DNA of 64,000 nucleotides. Source: Dioscorea cayenensis subsp. rotundata. Its lineage: Eukaryota; Streptophyta; Magnoliopsida; Dioscoreales; Dioscoreaceae. The position numbers were made by a program, and so were the translations under genes. Below are positions 34,501 to 47,292 of the stretch, piece by piece (the first letter of the stretch is position 1; the number at the start of each line of letters is the position of its first letter). The notes beneath the pieces were generated by a model. The model was given only the letters and a program-made list of their open reading frames with translations. It searched no databases and had not been told where the DNA came from. The stretch lies in assembly GCF_009730915.1 (NCBI RefSeq), contig NC_052489.1, forward strand, positions 23,429,916 to 23,493,915, in the 5' to 3' direction.

Positions 34501-34969
34501 CTCGGTTGATATGAGGACATCAGATGCATAATCAAATGAAACAACGTACTTTGATAAATTCCTCGAATTTTCCTTCAATTAAAACATGCCTTAAAAATAG
34601 AAATTACACTTCACTGGAAAGTTATTCTCACTAACCATTCCAAGAATTACGCATCAACACACCAAGCATTCTAAAGATATCATGTTAACAAGATCACTCA
34701 GACGCTTGAAAGAATCAAAATTCAAAATTGATTGAATAAATGGGTAAAGGAGAGACCTTAAGGGCCGGACGGAATCGCTTGCGAGAGCGGAGCTTGCGGA
34801 GTGTGACGCCGACCTCCCATTTGTAGACAAGCTTACGGCTCTTGAGGAAATCGGTGACTTCATTACTAACGCTCTTCGGTGAGCTCCCGCCCCTGAAGAG
34901 CCTCTTGTACAGAGCCTCTTCTAGGTACTTGCTCGATCTCTCTGCCACAAGCTTCGTCTTCGTCGCCAT
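31542..34969 (-). CDS. P-class pentatricopeptide repeat protein (At1g60770-like)
   Basis: Two exons, 34969-34757 and 32786-31542, joined in phase to give 485 residues; the intron is 1,970 bp. Exon 1 encodes a basic N terminus (MATKTKLVAERSSKYLEEAL) and a conserved pre-repeat region (KWEVGVTLRKLRSRKRFRPALK). Exon 2 opens LSETMAKRGMNLTVSDHAIR and carries tandem 35-residue helical repeats, such as NNLAYGALLNCYCKELMTGK and CFTYNVWMRALAAMKDISGV. No E, DYW or SMR domain follows the repeats. P-class PPR proteins bind single-stranded organellar RNA and affect its processing, stability or translation. The N terminus could be a mitochondrial presequence, but I cannot settle targeting by eye. The naming rests on remembered resemblance of the segment after the first intron. 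The leader has a (CT)n tract at about 34993-35014. Confidence 0.9.
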
Positions 34970-35057
34970 CTCCCTCCAGATCTCGAGCTCTCACTCTCTC
35001 TCTCTCTCTCTCTCGCGCGCGCCTCCACCTCCAGCCAAAAACCAGGGCCAGAACCAT

Positions 35058-36799
35058 AACCTAGAGAAAATTTTCAATAACCCCCTCAAAGTTTAAAATA
35101 TTTTGAAAATGGGTTTTAAACTTTACCTGTGTTTATTCGAAAAATATCCTGATTATCTATTTAGATATTTTTAATAACGAGATATAATTATTTTATTGAT
35201 TTTATAAATAGCAATTTATTTGTGTTTTGAAAGGATATTACCGGTTTATTTTGGAAATCAAACAGAATTATATAGAGATGTTGTTAATAGTGTATAAACA
35301 AATTTTAAATAATGGAAATTGATCAATTATCAAGCAAGATTAAATTAGTCTTTGGGAAAAAAAAATTTGTTAATTATTTTTAGTATAAATTATTTCTCAT
35401 AAATAAAACATATTTTATTTCAATAAATATAGTATAGTATTTAATACCTATTTATAGAGTTGCATAATTGATTAAAGTTTTCTCCTGTTACAAAAATTGG
35501 GGAAGCTAAAAAAAAATTAATGAGCTCAAAAGGATAAAAAAAAATTGATAGTATAATCTTCCAATATTAAAATTATTTTACTTGAATAAAATATATTTTA
35601 TTTCTAATAGTAAGGAATTAAAAATATAATGAATCTCCTCTCAACATGTTTAGATGAGAGTGATCTAAAAATAAAACTAAACATAAATTTTAAAAAAACT
35701 CAAGCAAATATATATATTTTTATAAATAACATTTTAATCTATTGCCATTAAGTGTTTTTTTTTTTTTAAAAAAAAAATGAGTTGGAATCTTATCATACAT
35801 ATGGTGAATCTGATGAAAGCACACACACACATATATATATATATATATTGAATTATTATTATTTTCACAATTATGATTCAATTAAAAAAAATATATATGA
35901 ATTATTTTTGTTAGATCTGAGACCAATTTTGTTCTTTTCTTTTTTGTTTGGTTTTGGGTGCAAGGAAATATGAGTTACGTTCAACAAAAGCAGTTGGCTC
36001 AATGTAAATACCACATGATTAAATTGGGATGAGAGACCATTGATGTGATGGCACCAAGTGATTAGTTATACAAGAGATGGACAAATCCAAATAGTAATAA
36101 GTTCAGCAAAAGATACGGAACAAAAACAACCAATGAGAACATGATCCAAATAAGATCCGCAGGAATGCTCAATGTGATTGTGATCCATTCTAATTTTGCC
36201 ATTAAAATTTAAAACATATGAAAAAAAAGAAAAAGAAAAACACTCATATCTATTTAGACCAGCTACCAAATTTAGCAACTAAATAACTAATATTATCCCT
36301 ACAAATTTAAAATAAAAATTATTTATTTAAATAATTTAAAAAACAGTTATAAAACCCTTAAATTTTTTTTTTATTATTTATACCAGTAACAAACTTCCAA
36401 ATAATAGTAAAAAAAAAAAAAAAATCTTTTGTTTGATTTGGGTTTAACCGAGTCCGAATCAAGTTCAAAGTTTGGGTCCGATGACACGAACCCATAAATA
36501 CGAGGTCGAAGTCGAAGGCCGTCATCAACCGTCTCCGCGTTGGGTCTAAGCTCGAGCTTCACCCACCGCCGACGAGACACCCTCGTTCTTCTCCTTCATC
36601 GCCGCCGCCATCGTTCTCTCCCTCGAAATCCTTCGAAGAAGCGGAGAATACTCGGGTAGATCGTGAGTGGGGGAAGCGAAATCCATCGAAATCGATCTCG
36701 TCTCCTTCTGATTCGCCTCCCGATCCGTCGATCGTGTTCTTGTTCTTGAATTTCCCCTTTTGATCGAGGTGCGAGTTGAAATCTAGGGTTTTGGAGTTG
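35058..36799. other. Head-to-head intergenic region between the PPR and ZFWD genes
   Basis: The two genes diverge, with 1.83 kb between their start codons. The middle (35100-36430) is AT-rich with (CA)n(TA)n near 35821-35850. GC rises at about 36430, and the ZFWD leader probably covers about 36520-36799. The sequence just upstream of the PPR leader (about 35070-35150: AACCCCCTCAAAGTTTAAAA) resembles half of a MULE-type MITE arm; I did not find a partner arm. Confidence 0.5.
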
Positions 36800-39700
36800 A
36801 TGGACATCGAAGCGGGGGATAGGTATGGGAACAAGAGGATCCACCAGCGTATTGGTGGTTCGAACCCTTCTTCAATCTCTGAGAGGAGTAACAACAAGGT
36901 GTGCCATCATTGGCGGGCTGGGCGGTGCAATCGCCACCCTTGCCCGTTCCTGCACGCTGAGCCTTCAATTGATTCCTTGCCCAAGCGCCATCAGCCGGCA
37001 GTCGAGCACCACTCGCTTGTTTGGAAGAACCCCGGCACAAACCCTGGCCCCCCGTCCAAGTGGGGTAAGGCCCGAGCGCCCCAGAAGGCTCCTGACAAGA
37101 TTTGCAAGTATTTCATAAGTGGCAACTGTAACTACGGTGAAAGATGCCGGTTTTTGCATTCTTGGTTCGTTGGCGATAGCTTCTCTCTTCTAACTCCTCT
37201 TCAAGGCCACCAGAAGGTATTGATCCATGTTCCTTTGCTCTCTCCTCTTGCTTGTTTCCTCTCTTTCTCTTGAATTTTGTTGTGAAGTTGTGAATTCGAT
37301 TATGTGGTGTTCTTTTGGATTGAAGCTTGTCGTGCTGCCGGCTGGCTATTCAAAGGGCTTACTCGATACTAAATCTCATAGGCTGATAATTTTGTATAAG
37401 CTTATATAATTGCAAGAGACAATTTGAGAGACATTATGTTGGCTTACTTCTCAAAGAAAGCGGGATAGTGTGTGTAAATTTCTTATGCTATGTGCTCATT
37501 TAAGGTTATTACTGGGATTGCACTGCCGGCTGGGTCAGACAAGCTGTATTCTGGGAGTAAAGATGAGTCTGTGCGAGTTTGGGATTGTCAGACTGGTCAG
37601 GTATATACTGTTCTTGGCATTTGGCTTCTTTTTGTTTGTTTTTATTAAGATTATTTCTTGTATAACATATTGTGTCATTGTAGTGTGTTGGAGTCATCAA
37701 TTTGGGAGGTGAAATTGGTTGCATGATCAGTGAAGGACCATGGATATTTGTTGGAATTCCCAATGCTGTGAAGGTCAGAAGGCTAAGCTTCACTGCTTCC
37801 TGTATAAAACACATGGAGCATTTTCTTGGATGATATGGGTGTGTCTATGCATGGAGTCTTGTTCTCATGTTGTCTTTGGTTTTGGGCAGGCATGGAATAC
37901 ACAGACAGCAACAGATCTAAGTCTCAGTGGACCTACTGGACAAGTTTATGCATTGGTTGTTGGCAATGAGATGCTTTTTGCTGGAATTCAGGTCAATCAC
38001 GCTTCTTATACATGGAGGTGTGTAGTTTTCTTGGAAATATCTATTAATGGTGGTTCTTATATGTTTATACTTGTTTGCAGGACGGTCACATACTCGCCTG
38101 GAAGTTTAGTGCTGTGGGCAATTGCTTTGAACCTGCAGCTTCTCTTAGCGGCCATAGACTTGGTGTTGTTTCTCTCGTTGTTGGAGCAATGAGACTATAC
38201 TCTGGTTCCATGGACAATACTATTAGGGTAAGGGTAATTCTTATCTTATGTTCTGATGTTCAAGTGATTTTTGAGTCGGCAAATTTAATTTCCTGTCAAT
38301 ATCTGAAATTTACAATCAGTAGCAATTCTGTTTGTCTAAGGGTTATTGGAAAATCTAGTTAAAAAAATCGAATAAATGGAAGATAATCCATGGCCTCCAT
38401 AAAGGCAAAAACAAAAACAGCTGTAAATATGGACACCATATTCAAGATTAGATTTTCATATGACTGTTTTTTTCTCCTATTTTTGCACACCCACAGACAA
38501 GATGGCTGTTTGACCTATTTGGCTGCCTTTTAAAGTATTGATCTTTGGCTATTTGGCCTTAAGATGCCGATGAAGCAGAGGTACTTCCGTTTAGCTTCTG
38601 CCAAAGACTATTTAATGGGGCAAAACTTACTGTTGTGTGGGTGTATGTGAGATGGAGTATTCATAATATGGAGGTTGGTTTGTTCATGTGGAGAGAAGCC
38701 AATTAGAACCGTCTTTCTTCTCATAAATTTCTAGTGGTTTGTATTTTTACTTCTGCAAATTCTTTGACATAGTGTTTAGATTTATAAAGGTATAATACCC
38801 GAATTGGTCTCTCTACTTTTCTCTCTCTTTCCTTTTGGTCCCTTTACTCGGAAATGCTCCCAAGTAGTCCTTCTACTCTTGAAAATGGTTCTACTTAGTC
38901 TTTTCTACTCTAAAATAGGCTAAGTATTGGCTGTATTTTTCAAGAGTAGAAGGACTAAATGGGAAGAGATTAAGGGTAGAGGGACTAAATTGGGTCATTT
39001 TCAAGAGTAGAGGGATTAGTGGGGCGCATTCCTGAGTAGATGGACCAAAAGGAAAGAGAGAGAAAAGTAGAGGGACCAATTCGGGTATTATATCATTTAA
39101 AAATGGCAGGGAAAGTGAGGGAAAGAAGGGTAAGGAAGGGAAAGGGAAAAAAAGGGTTGAACTCCTGTTTAGATAGTTAAATTTTAGTGAGGGAAAGCCA
39201 GAAAGGAAAGAGAGGATTATTTGATAAATCTTAGGTGGTTAAGGAGGAGAAAGAAAAAGAAATGATATATAATATTATAATTTATCAATTATAAGCTTGT
39301 TATTAAATTAAACTGTTACTCATTCCTATTCTAGTGCGTGCATCATCAATGTTTCAAAAAACATTCACGCCATAAGTAGATAAGCATTGTAAATATCGAA
39401 ATTAATTAAAAAAAATGATGACAAGAAAAAAAACGTGACACTTTCTAGCTTCTGTAATTAATTAAAAACATAGAGGGCGTTAAGGATATTTCAAAAATTA
39501 TAATTTTTTTTAAGTTTCTCTCTCCACCGGCACTTTCTTAGAATGGTATTGACAATATTTTTTTCCCTTGCACTCCATGTGAGAATTCATCAATGTCTTC
39601 CAAGGTGGAAAATGGATAATGGAATTAAACTGATTGATATTTATCTTTTCATTTTGGAACTTTATTAGTGCATGTTTGTTGCTCAAGCTTATTATTTGAG

Positions 39701-41267
39701 CAACAAAGGATGTTCTCTTTCGTGTTAATTTTAGTTTCATACTTAATTAGGCATTAAATTTCCTTTTATTTTTTTGTTTGCCAACAATGGTATTTTAGGT
39801 TTGGGACCTGGTGACCTTGCAATGCATTCAGACGCTAACTGACCATACATCAGTGGTTATGTCAGTTCTTTGTTGGGATCAGTTTCTGTTATCTTGTTCA
39901 TTGGACCGGACGATAAAGGTGTGTTTCCTTTATTTAGCAAATAGTGTTCCTTAATCAATAATTTGTTTAGTTATTTTCATTTATTGTCTTTGCAGGTTTG
40001 GGTTGCAACTGAAACTGGAAGTCTAGAAGTAACATATACTCACAATGAAGAGCAGGTATGGCTATTTCATTTTTCAGATTTACGTATTTCACATATTGCA
40101 TTCGCTGCTTGCCAAGTCATATTGGCCAATAGTGTCGTTTGCTTAGTTACAACCGTCTCTTTTCATTATAAATTGCATTCAGAGAATTTATGTTTTTCTT
40201 GTTGTTTGTTTTTTGTTTTTTTAAGTTTCAAGAAATCAGTCAATATCTTTAGTTTGTGTCCCGTTGAATATGTGCAATATATTGATTTTAATTGCAAACT
40301 GTAGATTGAACTTCTGCAAGTTTATGGCTTCTTGTTTGATGGCTTTGAAAGCCTTTTATAATATATCAAGTATGAGACTGATGAAAATGCCAGATAGTGG
40401 TAATGATCTCACTGATTCATACTTTCTGTGTCATTTGCTACTGGATGGTGATAACTTTGGGTGCATGCATCTTGGTGGCGTTATTACAATGAGAGAATTT
40501 ATTCATAGGCTGCCTTTTTTTTGCTTTTGATCCCCTGGAGACCTTATGGTTTGGAATTATCTCCAGGTCTCATTATTGATTGCATGAACGATGCCGCGAC
40601 CGAGTAATTGTCTATGAACTTTTTATTTGAGTTCCTTGTTCCTACATTGTGTTCATAGTGGCATGAACAATCATGAACACTGAATTTTATTCATCAAAAT
40701 AATTATGAATTGTCTTGTTATAGGCTTGGCTGTGAAAACCATGCAATTTTAAATTGTCTCTTTGACTAGTGTGCACATGTGCTTGTAGTGACATGCATAA
40801 GGAGAAGTCTTGTTTTCTTGTTAAATCTTAATTTTTCAGTCACCTAAACTAAAGAATAATTTGTCTTTTTTACTTTCTGTATATATATTTATCCCTTTTG
40901 CTTAGTCAAGGCTTCTGTGTTTTTGCAGGGGCTGCTAGCATTAGGTGGAATGCATGATGCACAGGCCAAGCCTGTCTTGTTGTGCTCTTGCAATGACAAT
41001 GTTGTCCGGCTCTATGATTTGCCATCGTAAGCATCATCTTATATTAAGAAGTCAAAACAAATGAAATGATCACTGTTGTGCTTTAACTCTGGTGTCCTCC
41101 TGTTTTTCTTCTATTTTTCTAGCTTCACCGAGAGGGGCAAGATTTTCTCCAAGGATGAAGTGCGGGCAATGCAAGTTGGCCCAGGGGGCTTATTTTTCAC
41201 TGGAGATGGTACTGGTGAGGTAAAGGTATGGAAATGGTCGGCAAACGAGACACAAAGCGTGAACTAG
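36800..41267 (+). CDS. ZFWD: CCCH zinc-finger and WD40 protein (ZFWD family)
   Basis: Nine exons: 36800-37216, 37505-37600, 37684-37773, 37890-37991, 38081-38227, 39799-39918, 39996-40055, 40929-41026, 41123-41267, all GT-AG and in phase, giving 424 residues. Two CCCH fingers lie at residues 35-52 (C-X7-C-X4-C-X3-H) and 102-120 (C-X7-C-X5-C-X3-H). The rest is a WD40 propeller, with units such as GSKDESVRVWDCQTG, GPWIFVGIPNAVKAWN, LYSGSMDNTIRVWDL, LLSCSLDRTIKVW and TGDGTGEVKVWKWS. This domain pairing defines the plant ZFWD family. CCCH fingers commonly bind RNA and WD40 propellers bind proteins, but the role of ZFWD proteins is poorly known. Intron 5 carries a MITE (38789-39094). An AATAAA lies at 41534-41539 in the 3' flank. 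Confidence 0.94.
38789..39094. mobile_element. MULE-type MITE in intron 5 of the ZFWD gene
   Basis: Arms of about 95 bases are inverted copies: both start TATAATACCCGAATTGGTC and continue with CTCTACTTTTCTCTCTC, CCTTTTGGTCC and CTACTCTTGAAAATG. Flanks ATTTATAAA (38780-38788) and ATTTAAAAA (39095-39103) match at 8 of 9 positions, as expected for a 9-bp duplication. It is non-coding. Confidence 0.87.
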
Positions 41268-43017
41268 AGACAGCCTCCCCGGTGATCTTATAGTCTTCAT
41301 TACACGTATGTTAAAAGAGTCCGCTAGAGGAGGTGTACACGGCCAATTTTTGTCGATTGCCAAATTGAGGCTCACCACCAGATTTGTTGTTTGCTCAACC
41401 ATCAAGAGGCCTCTGTCTGTGAGGTGCTGCAGTGGAGGGTTAAAATTAACCCCTCATGGTAGATTGATTTCCTTCCTTAGACAAACATGTGTTACCATTG
41501 CTTGTCAAAGTCAATCCTGTATAGTCTTAATTTAATAAATCAAGATGGTTTAAGAGTTTACAAAACTTCTTGGGATAATTAGGTGACCGGTCTTTATTTA
41601 TGCATGGTTGCTTTTAGCCCAAGCCTCAGCTGGTCCTGGGTTTGCTGGATTGCTGGAAGGAGGTTATATTGTTTCTCTGTACTTTTTGACGTTTTTATAG
41701 ACTCCCAATTGTTACTTTGATGTTGTAGCCAGCTGCATATTGAGACCCCAATTGGTTTGAGAATAACCAGTTGTGATCATTCTTGTTATCCCTGCTGTAC
41801 TTTGAAGATGAACACTTGTAAGTCTGACTGGTTATCAAGGCTTGCTTGCCAGTTGCCAATCTTTAACCATTGAAGCAGGTTTAAATGTTTGTATGGTAAT
41901 TCTTGAATTCCTTTTGTGCTGGGTGTTGAGTTACTATATAATCTCTCTTTTTGTTACGTAGATTTTTTTTTTTTTTTAGAGTAAATGTATATGCATCCAC
42001 CCACACACCAAATCCCCCTCTTGGAAGTTGGAAGCTTGTGTAACTATTACAATGGAAAAATTACTGGTGCAATTAGCTCTTACGGATATTGTAAAAACAT
42101 ATATTCTTGTCACACCTATAGTTGCTGCAAGATATATGAATTTATTTTTTCAAAATTCATTTTTAGTTGAAAATTATCTACATAGTAATATAACAAGTTT
42201 ATTAATATTAAATATATATTTTTACAATAAAATCACCCATCTCTATCTCAAACATTTAATTTTATCATTGCAAAAACCTTTTTTTTTTTAATAAATACGC
42301 TGTAAGTGATTAAAGCATAGATTATAGAGTTAAACTATAAATTCTAAATTCAGAGAGAATATTTAATTAATGTAAAATAAACAACTACATTGGGTTTCAA
42401 TAACCAGACATATCTCTTAACATCCCAACACCACGGACTAACATTGCAAAACAGTGCAATGAAAGAAAGTCTCCAACTTAAATCTCGGCCAGTTTAAAAA
42501 GAATGCTAATGACCTGTAAAACTTTTAAGCTAACCATGTTGAAACAGAGAACGGATTTCCTTGAAAAGTATTTTAAAAAAAAAAAAGCAAAATGATAAGT
42601 TTTAATTGTTCTTTCACAATAAACAATCTCATGCTTAATTATAAGGAAGCCACAGTTACCCCATTGCAAGGCTCAGCCTGCACCTAGCCTTCAATATCAT
42701 AAGAATATCAGCACCAAATTCTCCACGTTTCCCATAGGAAAATATCCTCATGAAATGACTACACAAATTTAAACACTGATACTGAAACAAATAGAGTTTC
42801 AACTTGCTTAAGCATGATGAAAACATCTGATCAAGGTATAACCAAATTCAAAATGGTGAACAAAACTTTTTCTTCGGGCAAGATCACCTGCAGGGATAGG
42901 ATTCAAAACCTCATGGACAACAGGGGTATATAACTGATTGGGAAATAAAGAGCACCCAGCAAACTCTATATGCACTCATTGTGCTAAGAGAAAATGGATA
43001 TTCTTCAATTGCTGGTA
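41268..43017. other. Convergent 3' flanks of the ZFWD and NUP50 genes
   Basis: The ZFWD gene ends at 41267 on the plus strand and NUP50 at 43018 on the minus strand. The first few hundred bases should be ZFWD 3' UTR; the last part, NUP50 3' UTR. A T-run lies at about 41967-41980. No gene between them is recognised. Confidence 0.5.
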
Positions 43018-46000
43018 TCATGCCGCTGGAGCATGTTCTTTAATTGCCGCTGATAGCTTAGTTGTTTCTTCTTCTGTTTTCATCCTAAGCAAGTATGTCC
43101 GAGCTACAGCAACCTCCTTGTCAGTGTCAGTGTCAGTGCCATTGGCAGGCCCACCACCCTAACCAGAAATTGAAAACATACAATAATTGACAGCCATCAA
43201 AAATGATAAACAATAGTTAAATGTATATCCATGTCCAAAAGCAAGCTCTAGATAACAGGATATCATACCAAGGTATGAAATATTGTGGCAATAGTGTTCT
43301 TCTGAATATTCATCTTTATTCCTGGATATATCAGTGCATTAAGTAAAATTTTTCCAACCTGAAGCCAAGAAATCAAGCATGAGACAACATAATAACAAAG
43401 GAAGCATATATAACAAAGAAATGATGCAGGAGAAAATATATGGTCAAAGTGCTGCAGAAACCAATGTTGTCTGTTAGAAGCACAATTAATGAAATTATTT
43501 TCCCTTGAAATTATTTATAAAAAGTAGAAGAATTACATAGCACATTTGAGATATTAAGATATTTGTGTCGTTTAACAATCATAGTTTTCCACTCAATACA
43601 ACAAACCAAGCTTTTTCTTAATATTGCAAAGAAAAAGTTTATCATGCAATCTGCAAGAATATTTGCAATAGATAAAATTAGTACATACCTCATTTCGAAC
43701 AACAATTATAGGTTTAGACTCCTTCGAGGCCTTCTCAGCCCCTTCTTTACATCTGATGGAGAGCTGGCCCATTCCCATATCTTTCCAGCCCTTTTCTGCA
43801 GGATTATCTGGCTGGAGAATATCAAAAGAAAGAACGCAATTCAACCCTGAGAATCATATTAATTTGAATAGGAAGATATTGAGCTTTAAATACAACCAAC
43901 TCATAATCACCCAAAAAAACCAACATGTTAGCAGAAGGTAAAGGTTTGACACATACTGGTAGGATTACTTGTTCTAGTGTTCCTCGAGCATTTCACAAAA
44001 GATCCTTCAACAGGATAATTCAATAATAAATACCATGGAAATACTCCTATATGATTAAAAATTTAAAAGTAGAAGTCGCAAGATGTCTTCACATAGGGAA
44101 CAAATGGTGAGATGTAAGATAGGAAAATACAGCAACATGCTTGTATCAAACACCTCAGATCAGAAAATTGTGTTCAGAAGTACATTTATGCAAGCTTCGC
44201 ATGGATGAGTCATTTTAAAATATGTGATTACCTTCACATAAACTTTGCACTTGGCTTCATGCACAACCACAACTCCTTTCTCCTCGGTCTTCTTCAAAGA
44301 TGGGCTGCTTGGCTGCTCCAAATCATTTTCTATATAATGATTCAAACAAATCAGTATCTTAACTTCTGTATCAACTGTATATGCTTATGCTTTTTGAAAC
44401 AAATAGTAGTAGCAACTAGCAGATAAGTTCACAAGACTAAAACACTCTTGTTATATACAAATAGCATTAACATAAGAAATCAAAACAATTTGCATCACAA
44501 CTTATTTGTAAAACATTATGATTCCTGTTCCCCAACAAAACCTACGCTTCAATATATGTTTCTCAATCATTTATGCAGTGCAGTCTCAGACTCTCAGATA
44601 CTGAGTATATTCAATAATAAGGGAGCAGCATAAAAATTGAATGACAAAGTGGCACTTGATGCACATCAAGTAGGAAGATGGTAGAGTTGGCCCCTGTCTC
44701 ACCTTTATCTATATCACCTGAAGCTTCAGCTTGTGGGTGTGTTTGGGTTTCATTTACTGATATAAAGAGAAAAGAAGAAATAGAAGTTAGTTTGCAAATG
44801 CCACATACTCACATATAAACATACAAATAACCTAATTTGATGCACAAAAAAGGGCATGTCATGTGCAGGCTGATAAGGCAACAGATAAGATTGTACCAGT
44901 GGGGGCTGGAGGTTGACTGAAAGAAAACAATCCCGAGCTCTTTGAAGTAGATAAGAAACCTGAACTCTGGGGATTTGAAAAGCTAGTAAATGGAGTCTCT
45001 TTAACAAATCCATTGTTTGTGGCAGCTTGTGTTGTGGTATTATAATTCTCTGGCACATCCACAGTGATCTTCTGGTCACTAATAGCAGAACTAGTGGGTA
45101 TACTTGCAGACTTTGCAACATTAGCTTTAAGCCAATCGACAATGTCTTTAAATTTCTCCTGAAGTAAGAAAAATAAAGGAGAAATGGTCATGTCTAGGAT
45201 ATCCATAATAATAATTATGCAACATAAACTTGCTTCAGTGATAACTATTTCCACCAAAAAAAAAAAAAAAACATCAATATAGTAAATCTTTGATATGGAA
45301 CTGATAAATCGCATGATGATAATCATGATATGTGTCATCTTTGAATCAGATAATCTACACAGCATTTGATAAACTGAAAGCATCATGCATATTGCCATAA
45401 TATAAAATCTAGGACACACATCTATGACCTTTAAATTAGTTATTCACTAACATTATGAATTGCTCTTGACTATAGCTATTAGGAAAAAAATATAGCCACA
45501 GCGGTTAAATACATGTGATTCAAAACAGAATGAAAATATTATAAAAGTTACCATTATGTTTGACGCATGAGACAAATAGTCCTTTACGCCATCTTCCCAA
45601 AGCTCATCTGGATGGTTTTGTAACTGTGATTGCACCCAACTGCTTGCCATGAAGAAGGATCACAATAAAATAAAATTTATACCAATCCCATAGAATATCC
45701 ACAATAAACATATATAAGACAAGGGAAAGATCTGAAGCCAATTACTCATAAGCCAACTGTAAAAGTTCTATCAAAATAAAACACTGTGGAACTCTATGGA
45801 GATACATCATAAGGGAATTGAACTACACTAGAAACTTTTACCACCTTGAAGTTCATTATGTACTTTACATAATAGAAGTTTAATTCCAGCGATAGCAACT
45901 GAATTGGACAACAATTTACATAGCAAACAAATAAGATTAAATAGGTTATCTACTTACAACACTATACTATTTCTTTTCTCTAGGAAGAAGATGTTAACAT

Positions 46001-46918
46001 ATGGATCTCTAGCTTGTTTCTCCTCAAAATTTGGTAAATATGTACACATGAAGAGAAGCAGGAGGAACTATCAACCTTGCAAATTGGGTGTTAAGGGCCC
46101 TCACATGCTGCCGTGAAGACTCTGCCCGTTGGACATCTAATGGGGGCCCTGCCATCAGATGCTGATGGGAAGACTCCGCCCTGTGAACATCAAAAGCTTC
46201 CATTACTCTTTTACTTCGCAGCTGCATCATTTTAAGAACAGTGTCTCACTAGGGTACACAAATTACCAGGAAAAAAATGATATCTTTGAAAAAGTTGAGA
46301 ATAAACTCATGGCGAAAAAAAGAAAGAAAACAAAAACATACAAATAGTTTGGTAGCAAGCTCTATAATATTTCAGCAGGAGAACTATCACCGATCAAATC
46401 CAAACATTCCGCGAATTGGGGGCATTTTAGAGACCAAAGACATCGCAACTATCAGTCAAATTCATAGGTTAAAAACCTTGAAAGCAAAGTCTAACAAGCA
46501 TTCATCCTATGGATAAACCCTCAAGCTCCAAGCTTTAGCTCACCAACCGATAAAGAAGAACACATTCACTAATTTCCATATTTTAACCTTATTTCTCTGA
46601 TACTCCACCTTAAAAAACCAAATTGATCACCATTACCAAATCAAAATCACATAAATTCATCAGATGAAAAGAGAGAGATAAGCATCTAATTCCTAACACC
46701 CACCATTCAACTCCAAACAATCCAAATTCAATTCTCAAACCATGACAGCAATCAGGACGAAATGGACCAAATTGCAAGACAAAACTAGGGTTTCTCGAGA
46801 GCGCGAGCAAGGGAGAAAGAAGGGGATAGGGTACAAGGAGGCATACCGACGTATCGATAGGCTCCGGCGCGAGGTCGGACAAGGCTGCGCGCTTGGCTCC
46901 TCTCTTCATCGCCGCCAT
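43018..46918 (-). CDS. NUP50: Nuclear pore complex protein NUP50-like
   Basis: Nine exons: 46918-46847, 46221-46076, 45639-45552, 45158-44897, 44756-44703, 44329-44232, 43811-43689, 43358-43269, 43158-43018. The phases close to give 357 residues. The N terminus (MAAMKRGAKR and RSKRVMEAF) matches the NUP50 N-terminal motif that binds importin alpha. The conserved middle has SRQHVRALNTQFA, SWVQSQLQNHPDELWEDGVK and EKFKDIVDWL. The C-terminal part (about residues 215-345) is a Ran-binding (RanBP1-like) domain with CKVYVK, GWKDMGMGQLSIR, PIIVVRNE and LLNALIYPGIKMN. NUP50 sits on the nuclear basket and speeds release of cargo from importin alpha. Oddities: an 18-residue tandem duplication (residues 35-52 and 53-70), and no FG dipeptide in the Ser/Phe-rich linker, only GF and scattered Phe. 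The start could also be the second Met (46909). Confidence 0.9.
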
Positions 46919-47292
46919 CGAAGCGCTCGGAAAGCAAAAGATTCGCAAAAGAAGCACCAAACGCGAAAGAGGAAGTGCTTTTCAATAGCCCTGAACCAAA
47001 CCAGGCATTTTTCGCCAGAGATCACACGTGCCTCCCACGTGCAACGTGATCTCGAGTCGGCAAATGGGTTCGGATTCGGGTCCCATTTAAAATCCAACTT
47101 CGCTTAACACCTGAAAAGTGAAAACCTCATAATTGCATAAATACCCCTGTAAAACTAAGATTTTCTCACATATGCACCAAACCCCATCTTTATTATTGTA
47201 ATTGCATCTACACAATATAACGGTTTATAACTTTTCCCTTTTGTATTTCTCATCCTTAATGTTAATACAATCATCCAATGATGAAGCTCAGA
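46919..47292. promoter_or_regulatory. NUP50 promoter and ABCB28-like 3' UTR
   Basis: Only 374 bases separate the NUP50 start from the stop codon of the next minus-strand gene. Twin G-boxes CACGTG lie at 47025-47030 and 47036-47041, with ACGTG again at about 47045. A minus-strand AATAAA at 47189-47194 is a candidate poly(A) signal for the upstream transporter gene. Confidence 0.5.

Noticed and set aside
42028-42291. 87-residue ORF between ZFWD and NUP50
   Set aside because: Ile/Leu-rich translation of AT-rich 3' flank; no family resemblance.
46742-47107. 121-residue plus-strand ORF over the NUP50 start
   Set aside because: It covers the NUP50 first exon and promoter in antisense, and its composition follows from basic codons read backwards.
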